Source: Anaerolineae bacterium
GTDB taxonomy: Bacteria > Chloroflexota > Anaerolineae > B4-G1 > DUEL01
Direction: 5' to 3'
NCBI GenBank assembly: GCA_025060135.1
Contig: JANXCY010000006.1
Coordinates: forward strand, 32,607 to 96,606
DNA length: 64,000 nucleotides
Shown: piece by piece, positions 19,072 through 27,274 of the stretch
How the letters are laid out: every line of letters starts with the position of its first letter
Numbering within the stretch: position 1 is the stretch's first letter
Position numbers and translations under genes: made by a program
Notes under the pieces: generated by a model
Database searches by the model: none
Seen by the model: only the letters and a program-made list of their open reading frames with translations
What the model was told of the DNA's origin: nothing

Positions 19072-19149
19072 GCGCAGGCCCGGCGGCCTGCGTTACACCG
19101 TAGCACCGGCTGTTCGCCTGGGGTTGCAGGCCCGGCGGCCTGGGCTACA
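19072..19149. repeat. Two palindromic repeat units (CAGGCC-GGCGGCCTG family)
   Basis: Two copies, 19072-19096 and 19124-19149, of a GC-rich palindrome reading GCAGGCCCGGCGGCCTG followed by a CTAC/TTAC tail. Related units occur near 21449, 27151, 31593 and 62333, and inside a gene at 49818, so this is a dispersed REP-like family of this genome. Confidence 0.65.
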
Positions 19150-19216
19150 GGGCAAACTACGGAGATCCTATAAGGAGATTGGTCGCTTATCCCCTTCGCG
19201 GGTTTCAAAGTTCCCT

Positions 19217-19244
19217 TTGCGCTCCGCCTTTCTCGTGGTAAAAT
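19217..19244 (+). promoter_or_regulatory. Predicted promoter of the Wzz/CpsD genes
   Basis: TTGCGC (19217-19222), 16-base spacer, TAAAAT (19239-19244), followed by a GGAGGTG ribosome site and ATG 19270. The transcript leader would be about 19 bases. Confidence 0.55.
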
Positions 19245-19269
19245 AAACCCATCTACAGGGAGGTGTCCG

Positions 19270-19926
19270 ATGGAACTGGCGCGCTATCTCAGCATCCTGC
19301 GGAAACGCTGGTGGATCATCCTGGTGGCTGTCCTGGCGACGGCCATCAGCGCGGTGGTCTTCAGCCGCCTGCAGACCCCCGTCTATCAGTCTACCGCCGA
19401 GGTAGTCATCCAGCCTGCTCGCCCCGACTTCGGCCTCACCCAATCCGCCAAGACGCTCCTACGTTCGTACATGACTGTTGCCGATTCCAATAAATGGGCC
19501 CGGGAAGTCCTGAATCGGGAGCGGCTGGACATGGAGCCGGAGGAACTGCGGGCCAACGCCCGCTTTGCCGCCGAAGACGACCGCATGATTATCCGGATTG
19601 AGATTGAGGACACCGATGGCGAGGTCGCCAACCGGATCGCCAGAACTTGGGCCACCTTGCTGGTAGAATGGCGCGACCAGGAAAACCAGAGGCAACGCAA
19701 AGAAGACCGGGTCTTCGCGGAACTGCGGGACGACCCCACCTATTCCCAGACCTGGCCCCCGCGCCTGCCCATTATGGCGATGGCCGGGGCCATCCTCGGC
19801 CTGATCCTCGCTTTCGTCATCATCTTCTTCCTGGAATGGGCCGAGTCGGGCATCCTTCGCACTCCTGAAGATGTGGAACAAGGGCTGGGCCTGACGGTGC
19901 TGGGCATTGTTCCTCCGGCCGAATAA
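19270..19926 (+). CDS. Wzz-type polysaccharide chain-length/co-polymerase protein
   Basis: 218 aa. Two membrane helices (about residues 16-34 and 173-192) flank an external region of roughly 135 residues. The N-terminal LARYLSILRKRWWIILVAVLA is the classic Wzz/CapA start, and YQSTAEVVIQPA follows the first helix. Such proteins set chain length in capsule or exopolysaccharide synthesis with a BY-kinase partner, which here is the next gene 17 bases downstream. The external part is short for the family. No polymerase or sugar transferase genes adjoin. Confidence 0.82.
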   Translation: MELARYLSILRKRWWIILVAVLATAISAVVFSRLQTPVYQSTAEVVIQPARPDFGLTQSAKTLLRSYMTVADSNKWAREVLNRERLDMEPEELRANARFAAEDDRMIIRIEIEDTDGEVANRIARTWATLLVEWRDQENQRQRKEDRVFAELRDDPTYSQTWPPRLPIMAMAGAILGLILAFVIIFFLEWAESGILRTPEDVEQGLGLTVLGIVPPAE

Positions 19927-19943
19927 CTGATGGGAGACTACCG

Positions 19944-20600
19944 ATGAGCAAACTTCCACTGATCACTATGACCGATCCCCGTTCACCGGTCGCGGAGGCC
20001 TATCGGACACTGCGGACCAACCTGACATTCGCGGGCCTGGACCAGCCCATTGAGAAACTGGTGATCACTTCTCCGGCTCCCGATCGGGAGAAGTCCATCG
20101 CAGCGGCGAACCTGGCCGTGACGATGGCCCAGGGCGAGCGCCGAACCATTCTGGTGGACGCTGACCTGCGTCGGCCGGTCCTCCACGAAATTTTCGGTGT
20201 TTCCAGCGAGCGCGGCCTGACGACGATGTTCGTGGACCCTCAGGCGCGGGCCGATCCCCCGCTGGTAGAGGTCGGAGTGGAGAACCTCTGGTTGCTTCCC
20301 AGCGGGCCATTGCCCCCCAATCCCGCCGACCTGCTGGGCTCCCGTCGGATGGGAGAAATCATCGCCGCCCTCCACTCCCGGGCCGACATCCTCATCTTTG
20401 ACGTCCCACCCGTCCTGGTGGCCACCGACGCGGCGGTTCTGGGCATGAAGGTGGACGGGGTCCTGCTGGTCGTGGTCGCCGGTCGCACCCGCCGGGAGCA
20501 GGCCCGACAGGCCCAGGAACTGCTGGAACGGGCCCGGGTCCGCATCGTCGGCGCCGTGCTGACCGACGTGCCAGCCCTCATGGCTCGGCGGTATTACTAA
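19944..20600 (+). CDS. CpsD/CapB-like P-loop protein with altered Walker A
   Basis: 218 aa. Begins with SPVAEAYRTLRTNL, the usual linker to the kinase core. The A' motif ILVDADLRRPVLHEIFG is intact and the Walker B region reads ILIFDVPPVL. The Walker A loop, canonically PGEGKS/T, reads PDREKS at 46-51: Lys50 and Ser51 remain but both glycines are replaced. The C-terminus has only a final Tyr pair (MARRYY), not a tyrosine-rich tail. It may be a regulator or weak ATPase rather than a full BY-kinase. It is co-transcribed with the Wzz-like gene. Confidence 0.8.
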   Translation: MSKLPLITMTDPRSPVAEAYRTLRTNLTFAGLDQPIEKLVITSPAPDREKSIAAANLAVTMAQGERRTILVDADLRRPVLHEIFGVSSERGLTTMFVDPQARADPPLVEVGVENLWLLPSGPLPPNPADLLGSRRMGEIIAALHSRADILIFDVPPVLVATDAAVLGMKVDGVLLVVVAGRTRREQARQAQELLERARVRIVGAVLTDVPALMARRYY

Positions 20601-20644
20601 ACTGCATCGGCCATAAGACGCGGTAACACAAGGAAAAGAGCTCC

Positions 20645-21253
20645 ATGCGCGACTTCCGCGCAGCGGCAGAATGGAACTTCCTGTTTGTCGGCGTCGGCGG
20701 TCAGGGCGTGCTGACCGCCTCGGACATTGCCGCGCAGGTCGGGCTGGACCTGGGCTTAGAAGCCAAGAAATCGGAAGTGCATGGGTTTGCCCAGCGAGGC
20801 GGTGTGGTGGAAAGCCACGTCCGCTGGGGAAAGCGGGTCGGGGCTCCCATCGCTGAGCCGGGGACAGTGGACATCCTGGTAGCCTTTGAACTCCTGGAGG
20901 CCGTCCGCTGGATAGAATGGCTGCGGCCAGGCGGAAGCGTAGTTGTCAACCGCCAGAAGATTGCGCCAATGTCGGTAACTGTGGGCAACACAGTCTATCC
21001 GGAGGAGGCGGCCATCCTGGACGCGCTGCGTCGTCGGGCCGCGCGGGTGGTTCTGGTGGATGGGCTGAGCCTGGCCCGACAGGTCGGGACGATCCGTGCC
21101 GTCAACAGCGTCATCCTGGGCGCGCTTTCCGCTCTTCTGGAGACTCCGCCGGAAGTGTGGGAAGAGGCTATTATCCGGCGCGTCCCCCCGCGCTATGTGG
21201 AGGCCAACCAGGCTGCTTTCCGCCTGGGCCGGGAAGCCGCCCTGCATTCGTAA
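20645..21253 (+). CDS. iorB: Indolepyruvate:ferredoxin oxidoreductase beta subunit-like
   Basis: 202 aa, full family length. FLFVGVGGQGVLTASDIAA is the gamma-domain signature, and KKSEVHGFAQRGGVVESHVR is typical of IorB rather than other 2-oxoacid oxidoreductase gamma subunits. With IorA it converts aryl pyruvates from amino acid breakdown to aryl-acetyl-CoA while reducing ferredoxin. The TPP- and ferredoxin-bearing IorA is not adjacent, so this is an orphan gene in the window. It follows cpsD by 44 bases, with AAGGAAAAG before the ATG. Confidence 0.85.
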   Translation: MRDFRAAAEWNFLFVGVGGQGVLTASDIAAQVGLDLGLEAKKSEVHGFAQRGGVVESHVRWGKRVGAPIAEPGTVDILVAFELLEAVRWIEWLRPGGSVVVNRQKIAPMSVTVGNTVYPEEAAILDALRRRAARVVLVDGLSLARQVGTIRAVNSVILGALSALLETPPEVWEEAIIRRVPPRYVEANQAAFRLGREAALHS

Positions 21254-21317
21254 GAGCACGCCGGAAAATCCTGGCTCTCCGGGAATTTGCGGCCAGGTAA
21301 CGCCGATCGCCCGGCCG

Positions 21318-21431
21318 GTATCCCGGTATCGTCCGGGCCAACAAGCCTACGCTACGTTGGACGAGTTGCCGACTGGCGTAGCCGGTGGTCCCGTATCCCG
21401 GTATCGTCCGGGCCAACAAGCCTACGCTACG
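21318..21431. repeat. 39-bp perfect direct repeat, two copies
   Basis: The same 39 bases occur at 21318-21356 and 21393-21431, 75 bases apart. Each contains the palindrome CCCGG-TATCGT-CCGGG and ends in CCTACGCTACG. The whole spacer 21254-21675 has no gene; it holds this repeat and one unit of the GCAGGCC palindrome family. Confidence 0.8.
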
Positions 21432-21448
21432 GGGAACGCAGAGCGCTG

Positions 21449-21473
21449 TACCGCAGGCCGCCCGGCCTGCAAC
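21449..21473. repeat. Palindromic repeat unit, inverted orientation
   Basis: GTACCGCAGGCCGCCCGG and following CCTGCAAC are nearly the reverse complement of the units at 19072 and 19124. Confidence 0.6.
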
Positions 21474-21675
21474 CCGTCGCCGAAACCCGCAGGCAGCCCT
21501 TTCTTTTCAGGCCACATCGGGTACAGCCCCGAGCCCTGGGTACCCTTTGTGGCCTTGGGGGTGAAAAATTCGGGGTTTGCAGCCACCTCCGGCCATCGCA
21601 AACCCCTCTTTTGTAACCGTAACTTCTGGACGCGATGGCTGTTATTATGTATATAACTCTGAAGCAGAGGTGGAC

Positions 21676-22581
21676 ATGAAGGCAGACCATTTGCTCATCG
21701 TCAACCCCGTTGCCGGACGGGGAGCCGGAGAGCGGGTCATCCCCATCATCATTCGGTTGCTCCGGGAGTATGGCCTCTCCTTTGATTGGGTGCGCACAGA
21801 GCGGCCCTGGCATGCCGCGGAACTGGCCCGCCAGGCAGTGAGGAGCGGCTACCAGAAAGTGATCGCCGTGGGCGGGGACGGGACATCCAACGAGGTCCTG
21901 AATGGGTTGATGACAGCCCGGGAGGCCGGGGAGGGCGAAGCCACCATGGGCGTACTCTGCGTCGGTACCGGCAACGACTTCGCCTACGGCATGGGCATCC
22001 CCCTGGACCTGGAGAAGGGGTGCGCAGCCCTGGCCCGGGGGCGCACCCGTCGCGTGGACGTGGGGCATGCCCGGGGCTTCCGCTACTTCGGCAACGGCAT
22101 CGGCATCGGCTTTGATGCGGCTGTGAACGTTGTCGCTTCCCGTCTCCGGCGGCTCCGGGGGTTCCTGGTGTACCTCATCGCTGTCCTGCGCACGCTCATC
22201 TTCTACTACCGCGCGCCGCTTACCCGAATAGAACTGGACGATAACACCCTGGAACAACCCGCGCTGATGATTTCGGTGATGAACGGGCGGCGGATGGGCG
22301 GCGGCTTCCTGATGACTCCTTTCTCTCGGCCCGACGATGGCCTCTTTGATCTCTGCATTGGGGGAAAGATGAATCAACTGGAGATGCTCTCCTTCGTCCC
22401 CCGCTTTATGAAGGGAACCCAAGTCGGCGATCCCCGGGTCACCATGGCCCGCTCCCGTCGGGTTCGGGTAACCGTTCAGGACGGAGCCCAGGTCGTCCAC
22501 GCCGACGGGGAGACCCTGACCCTGGAAGCGCGCGAACTGGACCTGGAGGTGATCCCCCAGAGCCTGAGCGTGATTGTGTAA
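21676..22581 (+). CDS. Diacylglycerol/sphingosine kinase family lipid kinase
   Basis: 301 aa. LLIVNPVAGRG at the N-terminus, VIAVGGDGTSNEVLNGL near residue 57 (the GGDGT nucleotide loop) and GTGNDFAYGMGIP near 97 are the DAGK catalytic-domain signatures. It phosphorylates diacylglycerol or a related lipid at the inner membrane face. ATG 21676 has GAGGTGG just upstream; an open extension to 21577 runs into the repeat spacer. The SDR gene follows 35 bases later. Confidence 0.9.
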   Translation: MKADHLLIVNPVAGRGAGERVIPIIIRLLREYGLSFDWVRTERPWHAAELARQAVRSGYQKVIAVGGDGTSNEVLNGLMTAREAGEGEATMGVLCVGTGNDFAYGMGIPLDLEKGCAALARGRTRRVDVGHARGFRYFGNGIGIGFDAAVNVVASRLRRLRGFLVYLIAVLRTLIFYYRAPLTRIELDDNTLEQPALMISVMNGRRMGGGFLMTPFSRPDDGLFDLCIGGKMNQLEMLSFVPRFMKGTQVGDPRVTMARSRRVRVTVQDGAQVVHADGETLTLEARELDLEVIPQSLSVIV

Positions 22582-22616
22582 TCTTCGCCCATGGGAGAGC
22601 ATTGGGGAGATAACCA

Positions 22617-23414
22617 ATGGCCCGACCGTTTCTTCAAGGCCGTGTCGCGCTGGTAACCGGTGCTTCCAGTGGCATCGGACGAGCCACCGCGCTGCTGCTG
22701 GCACGGGCAGGAGCCTACCTGGCACTGGTGGCCCGCCGCGAAGACCTGCTCCGGGAGGTCGCTGGGGAAATGGAGAGAATGGGACAGGAGGCCTTGGTCC
22801 TCCCCGCCGACGTCACCCGGCCGGAGGAAATGGCGCGCGCGGCCGAGCAGACCATTGCTCGCTGGGGGCGGATAGACGTCCTGGTGGCCTGCGCTGGTGC
22901 CTATATCCGCGCCCCCGTTCTCCAGATGACCATCGCCGACGTGGAGCAGTCGATGGCGGTGAACTTCTACGGCGTCCTCCACGCCGTCCAGGCCGTCCTC
23001 CCCCATATGGTAGCCCAAAAGAGCGGCCACATCGTCATCGTCTCTTCCGCCGACGGCAAAAAGGGCATCCCACCGGACGGCCCCTATGTGGCGGCGAAAT
23101 TCGCTGTCACCGGCCTAGGCGACATCCTGCGGCAGGAACTGCGGCCCTACGGTATCGCCGTTACCACCATCTTCCCCGGACGGGTGGATACGCCGATGAT
23201 CGCCCACCTACGGGTGCCCTGGATTTCGGCCAAAATCCCACCGGAGACAGTAGCGCGAGCCGTTCTGCGCGCCCTGCGCCGCCGCTCTCCGGAGATCATC
23301 CTCCCCTTCCAAGTCCGTCTGTTCGTCTACCTTAGTGCCCTTTTTCCTTCCTTGGGCGACTGGTTCACCCGCCAGTTTCATCTGGAAGGATGGGAACAAC
23401 CTGGCAGATCATAA
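22617..23414 (+). CDS. Short-chain dehydrogenase/reductase
   Basis: 265 aa. Classical SDR: VTGASSGIGRATALLL binds NAD(P), the catalytic Ser lies in IVIVSSADGKKG and the YxxxK pair in GPYVAAKFAVTGLGDI. Its C-terminal 60 residues are hydrophobic and basic, as in lipid-directed SDRs (DHRS/RDH type). It lies 35 bases after a lipid kinase and 9 bases before the unknown 496-aa gene, so these three probably form an operon. Confidence 0.88.
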   Translation: MARPFLQGRVALVTGASSGIGRATALLLARAGAYLALVARREDLLREVAGEMERMGQEALVLPADVTRPEEMARAAEQTIARWGRIDVLVACAGAYIRAPVLQMTIADVEQSMAVNFYGVLHAVQAVLPHMVAQKSGHIVIVSSADGKKGIPPDGPYVAAKFAVTGLGDILRQELRPYGIAVTTIFPGRVDTPMIAHLRVPWISAKIPPETVARAVLRALRRRSPEIILPFQVRLFVYLSALFPSLGDWFTRQFHLEGWEQPGRS

Positions 23415-23423
23415 GGGGGGCTG

Positions 23424-24914
23424 ATGAGTCTGCTGACTTGTCCTGCGGTACATCCCTGGCTGCGGCGGGGAATCGGGGTCGCCTTCGTGCCCGGCCTCTC
23501 TATGACTGCCATGCTGGAGGAAGTGGTGGAGCGGCTGCTGGCCCGCTTCCGGGCACGAGGAGACGTGATTCAATCCGCCCCCGACCACCAGACCGACCTT
23601 CTCCTGACAACGGCGCCCTTTGCCGAACCGCTCGGCTGGCGACAGTCGCTGCTCCTCACCGCCCGGCGTCGCTTCCGCCTCTCCCGGACGCCCACAGTGG
23701 TTACCCTGGTCCATGCGACCCGGCGGAAATTCCGCTACTTCCTGGACCACTTCCGGCAGGCGCTCTCCCGCCCCGAGCCGGACCCGGTGGATTTTGCCTT
23801 TCCTGGACTGGCTCCGGAGGCCTGGCGCGTGCTGGTGGAGCAAGGACGGCGTGGCGGCCCCCTCCTGGCGCTGGAACGAATGGTTCAGGCCCAGGCCAAA
23901 TGCCTGCGCGTCCTCCTGTTCGTGGGAGACGAATCCCCACAGGTCGCCTATGCCTTTGACCTGGTCGGGGCTTATCCCTGCTGTCGGGCCCCGGAGCCCG
24001 ACCAGTTTTATGACGACCTGATCCTGCGAATGGTAACCGCGGTCAGCGTGGAAGCAGTAACCCACCACACGCCGGTGGAGCCACCCATCGCGCGTCCGGT
24101 CTGGGAGGCGCTGGAAACGCCCGCTGCCATGGCAGAGGCAGCCCGAGAACTGAGCCATCGGGATTTCTTTACCGAGATGGTCCGCATCGCCGACCTGGTC
24201 CACGTCCCCGCCGTTTCCGACGCCGTGGCGAAACAATACAGCGAGGGGTGCTTTGCCACCTGGGACCCCCACCTGGGTGCCCTGGTCACCACGGTTACCG
24301 GGAGCGCGCGCCCAGTGGATAAGCGCCAGGTTACCGAAGACGACCTGGCGGTCATCGTGGGCGTCCGGCCCGACCGAAAGGGAGCATTCTACCGGCCAGT
24401 GGAGGGGAAACGCAACGACCCGCCCTCCTCCGAGGCGTTGGAAATGTTCGCGATGGATGGGCCGTTGCCCCAGATTCGTTGGGAGACCCCGGAGGGAATC
24501 ACAGAAGTACCAGTGGCTCGCTCCAAACTACACGGCCATCGGGGAATCGCTGCCTACGACCCTCGGTACGTGGAGTACGTCCCCGTGGCCTACTCCTACC
24601 AGTGCTATCCGGTCTCCTGCGGGACGAGCGCCCAAGCAGAAGGAATTGTGGAAGCCTTCAGCCGGGCCGAGAGCCTGCGGAATCCAGATGACCCCCGCGC
24701 GGTGGCATTCACCATCCTGCCTGGTCACGGCGTCTTCCTGGTAGAGAAATGGCTGCCGGGGAAAGCGCCTTTCCAGGCCATCTGGGAGTTCATAGACGCA
24801 GGGTACCTGCAGATCGATCGTTTCGTCCCCCAGGGCCCCCTGGAGTACCTCCCTGACCCGATGGGCCGGATGCATGTCCAGGCAGAAGACCCCCTGGAAT
24901 GGTTGCAGGAGTAG
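23424..24914 (+). CDS. Unrecognised conserved-looking 496-aa protein
   Basis: I do not recognise the family. Codon use matches its neighbours and it starts nine bases after the SDR with GGGGG before the ATG, so it is real. No signal peptide or membrane helix is visible. The N-terminal part alternates hydrophobic strands and helices (GVAFVPGLS, TDLLLTTAPF, TVVTLVHATR, LRVLLFVGDE), as in a Rossmann-like fold. The C-terminal half is rich in possible metal ligands: EGCFATWD near residue 275, LHGHRGIAAYD near 370, YQCYPVSCGTS near 393-403 and LPGHGVFLVEKW near 433-444. A two-domain metal or cofactor enzyme acting with the SDR is a guess. Confidence 0.75.
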   Translation: MSLLTCPAVHPWLRRGIGVAFVPGLSMTAMLEEVVERLLARFRARGDVIQSAPDHQTDLLLTTAPFAEPLGWRQSLLLTARRRFRLSRTPTVVTLVHATRRKFRYFLDHFRQALSRPEPDPVDFAFPGLAPEAWRVLVEQGRRGGPLLALERMVQAQAKCLRVLLFVGDESPQVAYAFDLVGAYPCCRAPEPDQFYDDLILRMVTAVSVEAVTHHTPVEPPIARPVWEALETPAAMAEAARELSHRDFFTEMVRIADLVHVPAVSDAVAKQYSEGCFATWDPHLGALVTTVTGSARPVDKRQVTEDDLAVIVGVRPDRKGAFYRPVEGKRNDPPSSEALEMFAMDGPLPQIRWETPEGITEVPVARSKLHGHRGIAAYDPRYVEYVPVAYSYQCYPVSCGTSAQAEGIVEAFSRAESLRNPDDPRAVAFTILPGHGVFLVEKWLPGKAPFQAIWEFIDAGYLQIDRFVPQGPLEYLPDPMGRMHVQAEDPLEWLQE

Positions 24915-25042
24915 AGAACAGGCCGCGAATGGCCAGGCCATCCACCGCCCATTGCCCTTTCAGAGAGAAAAGGGAACTCCACCTACCACTCAGACGTCAT
25001 AAATTTTAGCCATCGGCTGAGTTCTTGGAGGAGGTGGGCCCT

Positions 25043-26983
25043 ATGGGAGACATCTTCAGAACCCTGGAGAAGAGCCCCCGATCCGGGTTGACGATTCTCG
25101 CCCTCCTGAGCGCCGGCCTGATGGTCCTGGCGCTGTGCATCCTTGGCGCGGCCATCCTGACCAGCCGGTATGGATGGTTTCCCACCCCCGCGCCGGCCCC
25201 GGCAACTCCCGTCATCCGCCTGACGCCAGAGAACGGCGCCCCCGGCACCTCTATCACCGTGAGTGGCGAAGGCTGGAAGCCGGGAGACACCGTTTTTGTC
25301 GGTCTGGAACGCCCGGACAGAGGACGAACCCCGCTGGCCTCTGCCGCCGTGGGGACGGACGGTCGGTTCACGGCGGTATTCGCAGTGCCCGCCGATGCGG
25401 GAACCGGTGAGCGCGTCCTCTCCGTAGCCGCCTGGTCGTCCACGACCGGCGCTACGGCCAAAGCCGCCCTCTCCATCATCGTGACTGAAACCCCCACCCC
25501 GACCCCGATGCCCACCCACACTGCAACGCCCATCCCCTCCCCGGAACCTACCGCGACAGCCATCCCGGCCCCGCGACCGACCCCAACGGCCTCCCCAAGG
25601 CCGACCCCCCGGCCTACGACCCCGGCTGCCGCCTGGCTTGGAGAGTACTTCACCAACATCTCCCTGAGCGGCCTTCCGGCCTTCGTGCGAAACGATGCGG
25701 AGATCAACTTCACCTGGGGACAGGGTGCGCCCGCCCAGGGGTTCCCGGCCGATAACTTCTCCGTCCGCTGGAATCGCACGGTCCGCTTTGAAGAAGGATT
25801 ATACCGATTCCACGTCCTGGTGGATGATGGGGTACGCCTGTATGTGGACAACGCGCTGGTGATTGATGCCTGGCAGGACGGGAGCCGACGGGAAATTACC
25901 GGAGACCGGAAGATGACCGCCGGGTCCCATACCCTGCGAGTGGAATACTATGAACGGGGCGGCGACGCGGTGATCCAAGTCTGGTGGGAGAAACTGACCG
26001 CCTACCCGGACTGGAAGGGGGAATACTGGCCCAACCGGACCCTGAGCGGCTCCCCGGTACTGGTCCGTAACGATGAGAACATCTCGTTCAACTGGGGGAC
26101 CGGTTCGCCTGCGGCCAACCTCCCCGCCAACGGTTTTTCGGCCCGCTGGACCCGTACCCTCTTCTTGGAAGGAGCCACCTACCGGTTCCACGTCATCGTG
26201 GACGACGGAGCGCGCCTGTGGGTGGACGACCAGTTACTCATCAACTCCTGGCACGACGGCAGTGCCCGGGAAATCACAGCGGACATGGCTCTGGTACAAG
26301 GAACCCATAGCCTTCGGGTAGAATATTATGAGAACACCGGAGATGCGCGCATCCAGGTGTGGTGGGAAAAAGTAACACCTTCGTTTCCGAACTGGAAAGG
26401 GGAATACTGGTCCAATCCCCATCTGAGCGGGAACCCCGCGCTGGTTCGCAACGACCTATCGCTGGACTTTGATTGGGGCAGTGGTTCGCCCGCCGCAGGG
26501 CTGCCTCCGGATAACTTCTCCGCCCGGTGGACCCGGCAGATCACCTTTGAGCCGGCCCGCTATCGCCTGCACGCCCAGGCTGACGATGGAGTCCGCATCT
26601 ACGTGGACGACACGCGGGTAGTGGACGAGTGGCACCCCAGCGATGGCAGCCGGGTCTACACGGTGGACCTGCTGCTGACCGGCACCCGACGGCTGACGGT
26701 GGAATATTACGAGGGAGCGGGCAGGGCCCTCATCAAGTTCTGGTGGCAACGGATCGGAGACTGGCCGACACCGACGCCAACCCCCACGCCCACAGCCACC
26801 CGCACACCCACGGCGACACCCACTGGCACGCCGACGGCGACGCCCACGCGCACGCCGACGCCGAGCCCGACTCCCACGGGGACCCCGACCGCCACGCCCA
26901 CGCCGAGCCCGACACCCACCAGCACGCCCACTACCCCACCGACGACGCCGACCCCGGAGCCCTCGCCGACGGCAACGCCCTAA
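25043..26983 (+). CDS. Membrane-anchored surface protein with three PA14 domains
   Basis: 646 aa. A short cytoplasmic start and one TM helix (about 16-39) are followed by an Ig/IPT-like domain (about 50-150), a Thr-Pro linker (150-193), three PA14-like domains (about 195-320, 323-447, 450-573), and a C-terminal Thr-Pro tail of about 70 residues. Each PA14 copy carries W-x-GEYF/Y at the start, NFSARW or similar, and a DDGxRLxVDxxLVIDxW core that in PA14 lectins binds carbohydrate. ATG 25043 follows GGAGGAGGTGGG. It probably binds external glycans or anchors to the wall. The stop lies just before a G/C artefact block, so the tail should be checked. Confidence 0.85.
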   Translation: MGDIFRTLEKSPRSGLTILALLSAGLMVLALCILGAAILTSRYGWFPTPAPAPATPVIRLTPENGAPGTSITVSGEGWKPGDTVFVGLERPDRGRTPLASAAVGTDGRFTAVFAVPADAGTGERVLSVAAWSSTTGATAKAALSIIVTETPTPTPMPTHTATPIPSPEPTATAIPAPRPTPTASPRPTPRPTTPAAAWLGEYFTNISLSGLPAFVRNDAEINFTWGQGAPAQGFPADNFSVRWNRTVRFEEGLYRFHVLVDDGVRLYVDNALVIDAWQDGSRREITGDRKMTAGSHTLRVEYYERGGDAVIQVWWEKLTAYPDWKGEYWPNRTLSGSPVLVRNDENISFNWGTGSPAANLPANGFSARWTRTLFLEGATYRFHVIVDDGARLWVDDQLLINSWHDGSAREITADMALVQGTHSLRVEYYENTGDARIQVWWEKVTPSFPNWKGEYWSNPHLSGNPALVRNDLSLDFDWGSGSPAAGLPPDNFSARWTRQITFEPARYRLHAQADDGVRIYVDDTRVVDEWHPSDGSRVYTVDLLLTGTRRLTVEYYEGAGRALIKFWWQRIGDWPTPTPTPTPTATRTPTATPTGTPTATPTRTPTPSPTPTGTPTATPTPSPTPTSTPTTPPTTPTPEPSPTATP

Positions 26984-27003
26984 TCCCAAAGCCCAAAGAA
27001 AAG

Positions 27004-27114
27004 CGGGGGGGGGGGGGGGGGGGGGGGGCCCCCCCCCCCCCGCGCCCCCCCCGGCGCCCCCGCCCCCGCCACCCCCCAACCCCCCACCCCCACCCCCCCG
27101 GGGGGGGGGGGGGG
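27004..27114. other. Poly-G/poly-C block, probable assembly artefact
   Basis: A run of about 25 G, then nearly pure C with a few A/G, then about 15 G. Nothing in the flanks explains it, and it looks like G-run reads joined to their reverse complement. It lies in the 291-base gap between the PA14 gene and the Amt gene, which otherwise holds only a small palindromic repeat. Confidence 0.7.
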
Positions 27115-27150
27115 CTTTGCCGCCCGCCCTCCGCTTCAGGCCACCGGGTC

Positions 27151-27171
27151 CAGGCTAACAGCCTGGGCTAC
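27151..27171. repeat. Palindromic repeat unit
   Basis: CAGGCT-AA-CAGCCTG followed by GGCTAC, a diverged member of the family seen at 19072. Confidence 0.45.
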
Positions 27172-27274
27172 GTGGCGCAACGCCAATCCATCGGGCCAAC
27201 CGCCGTGCCAAGCGAACCGTTCACGTCGGGCCAGCAGGCTCTTTCTGCCACACAAACGACACGGGCCCGCTGCA

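Noticed and set aside
26768-26980. Tandem ACGCCCAC-like repeats taken for a CRISPR or minisatellite
   Set aside because: They are codon-level repeats of Thr-Pro in a protein stalk, with no spacers of fixed length. The same holds at 18184-18295 and 25492-25620.
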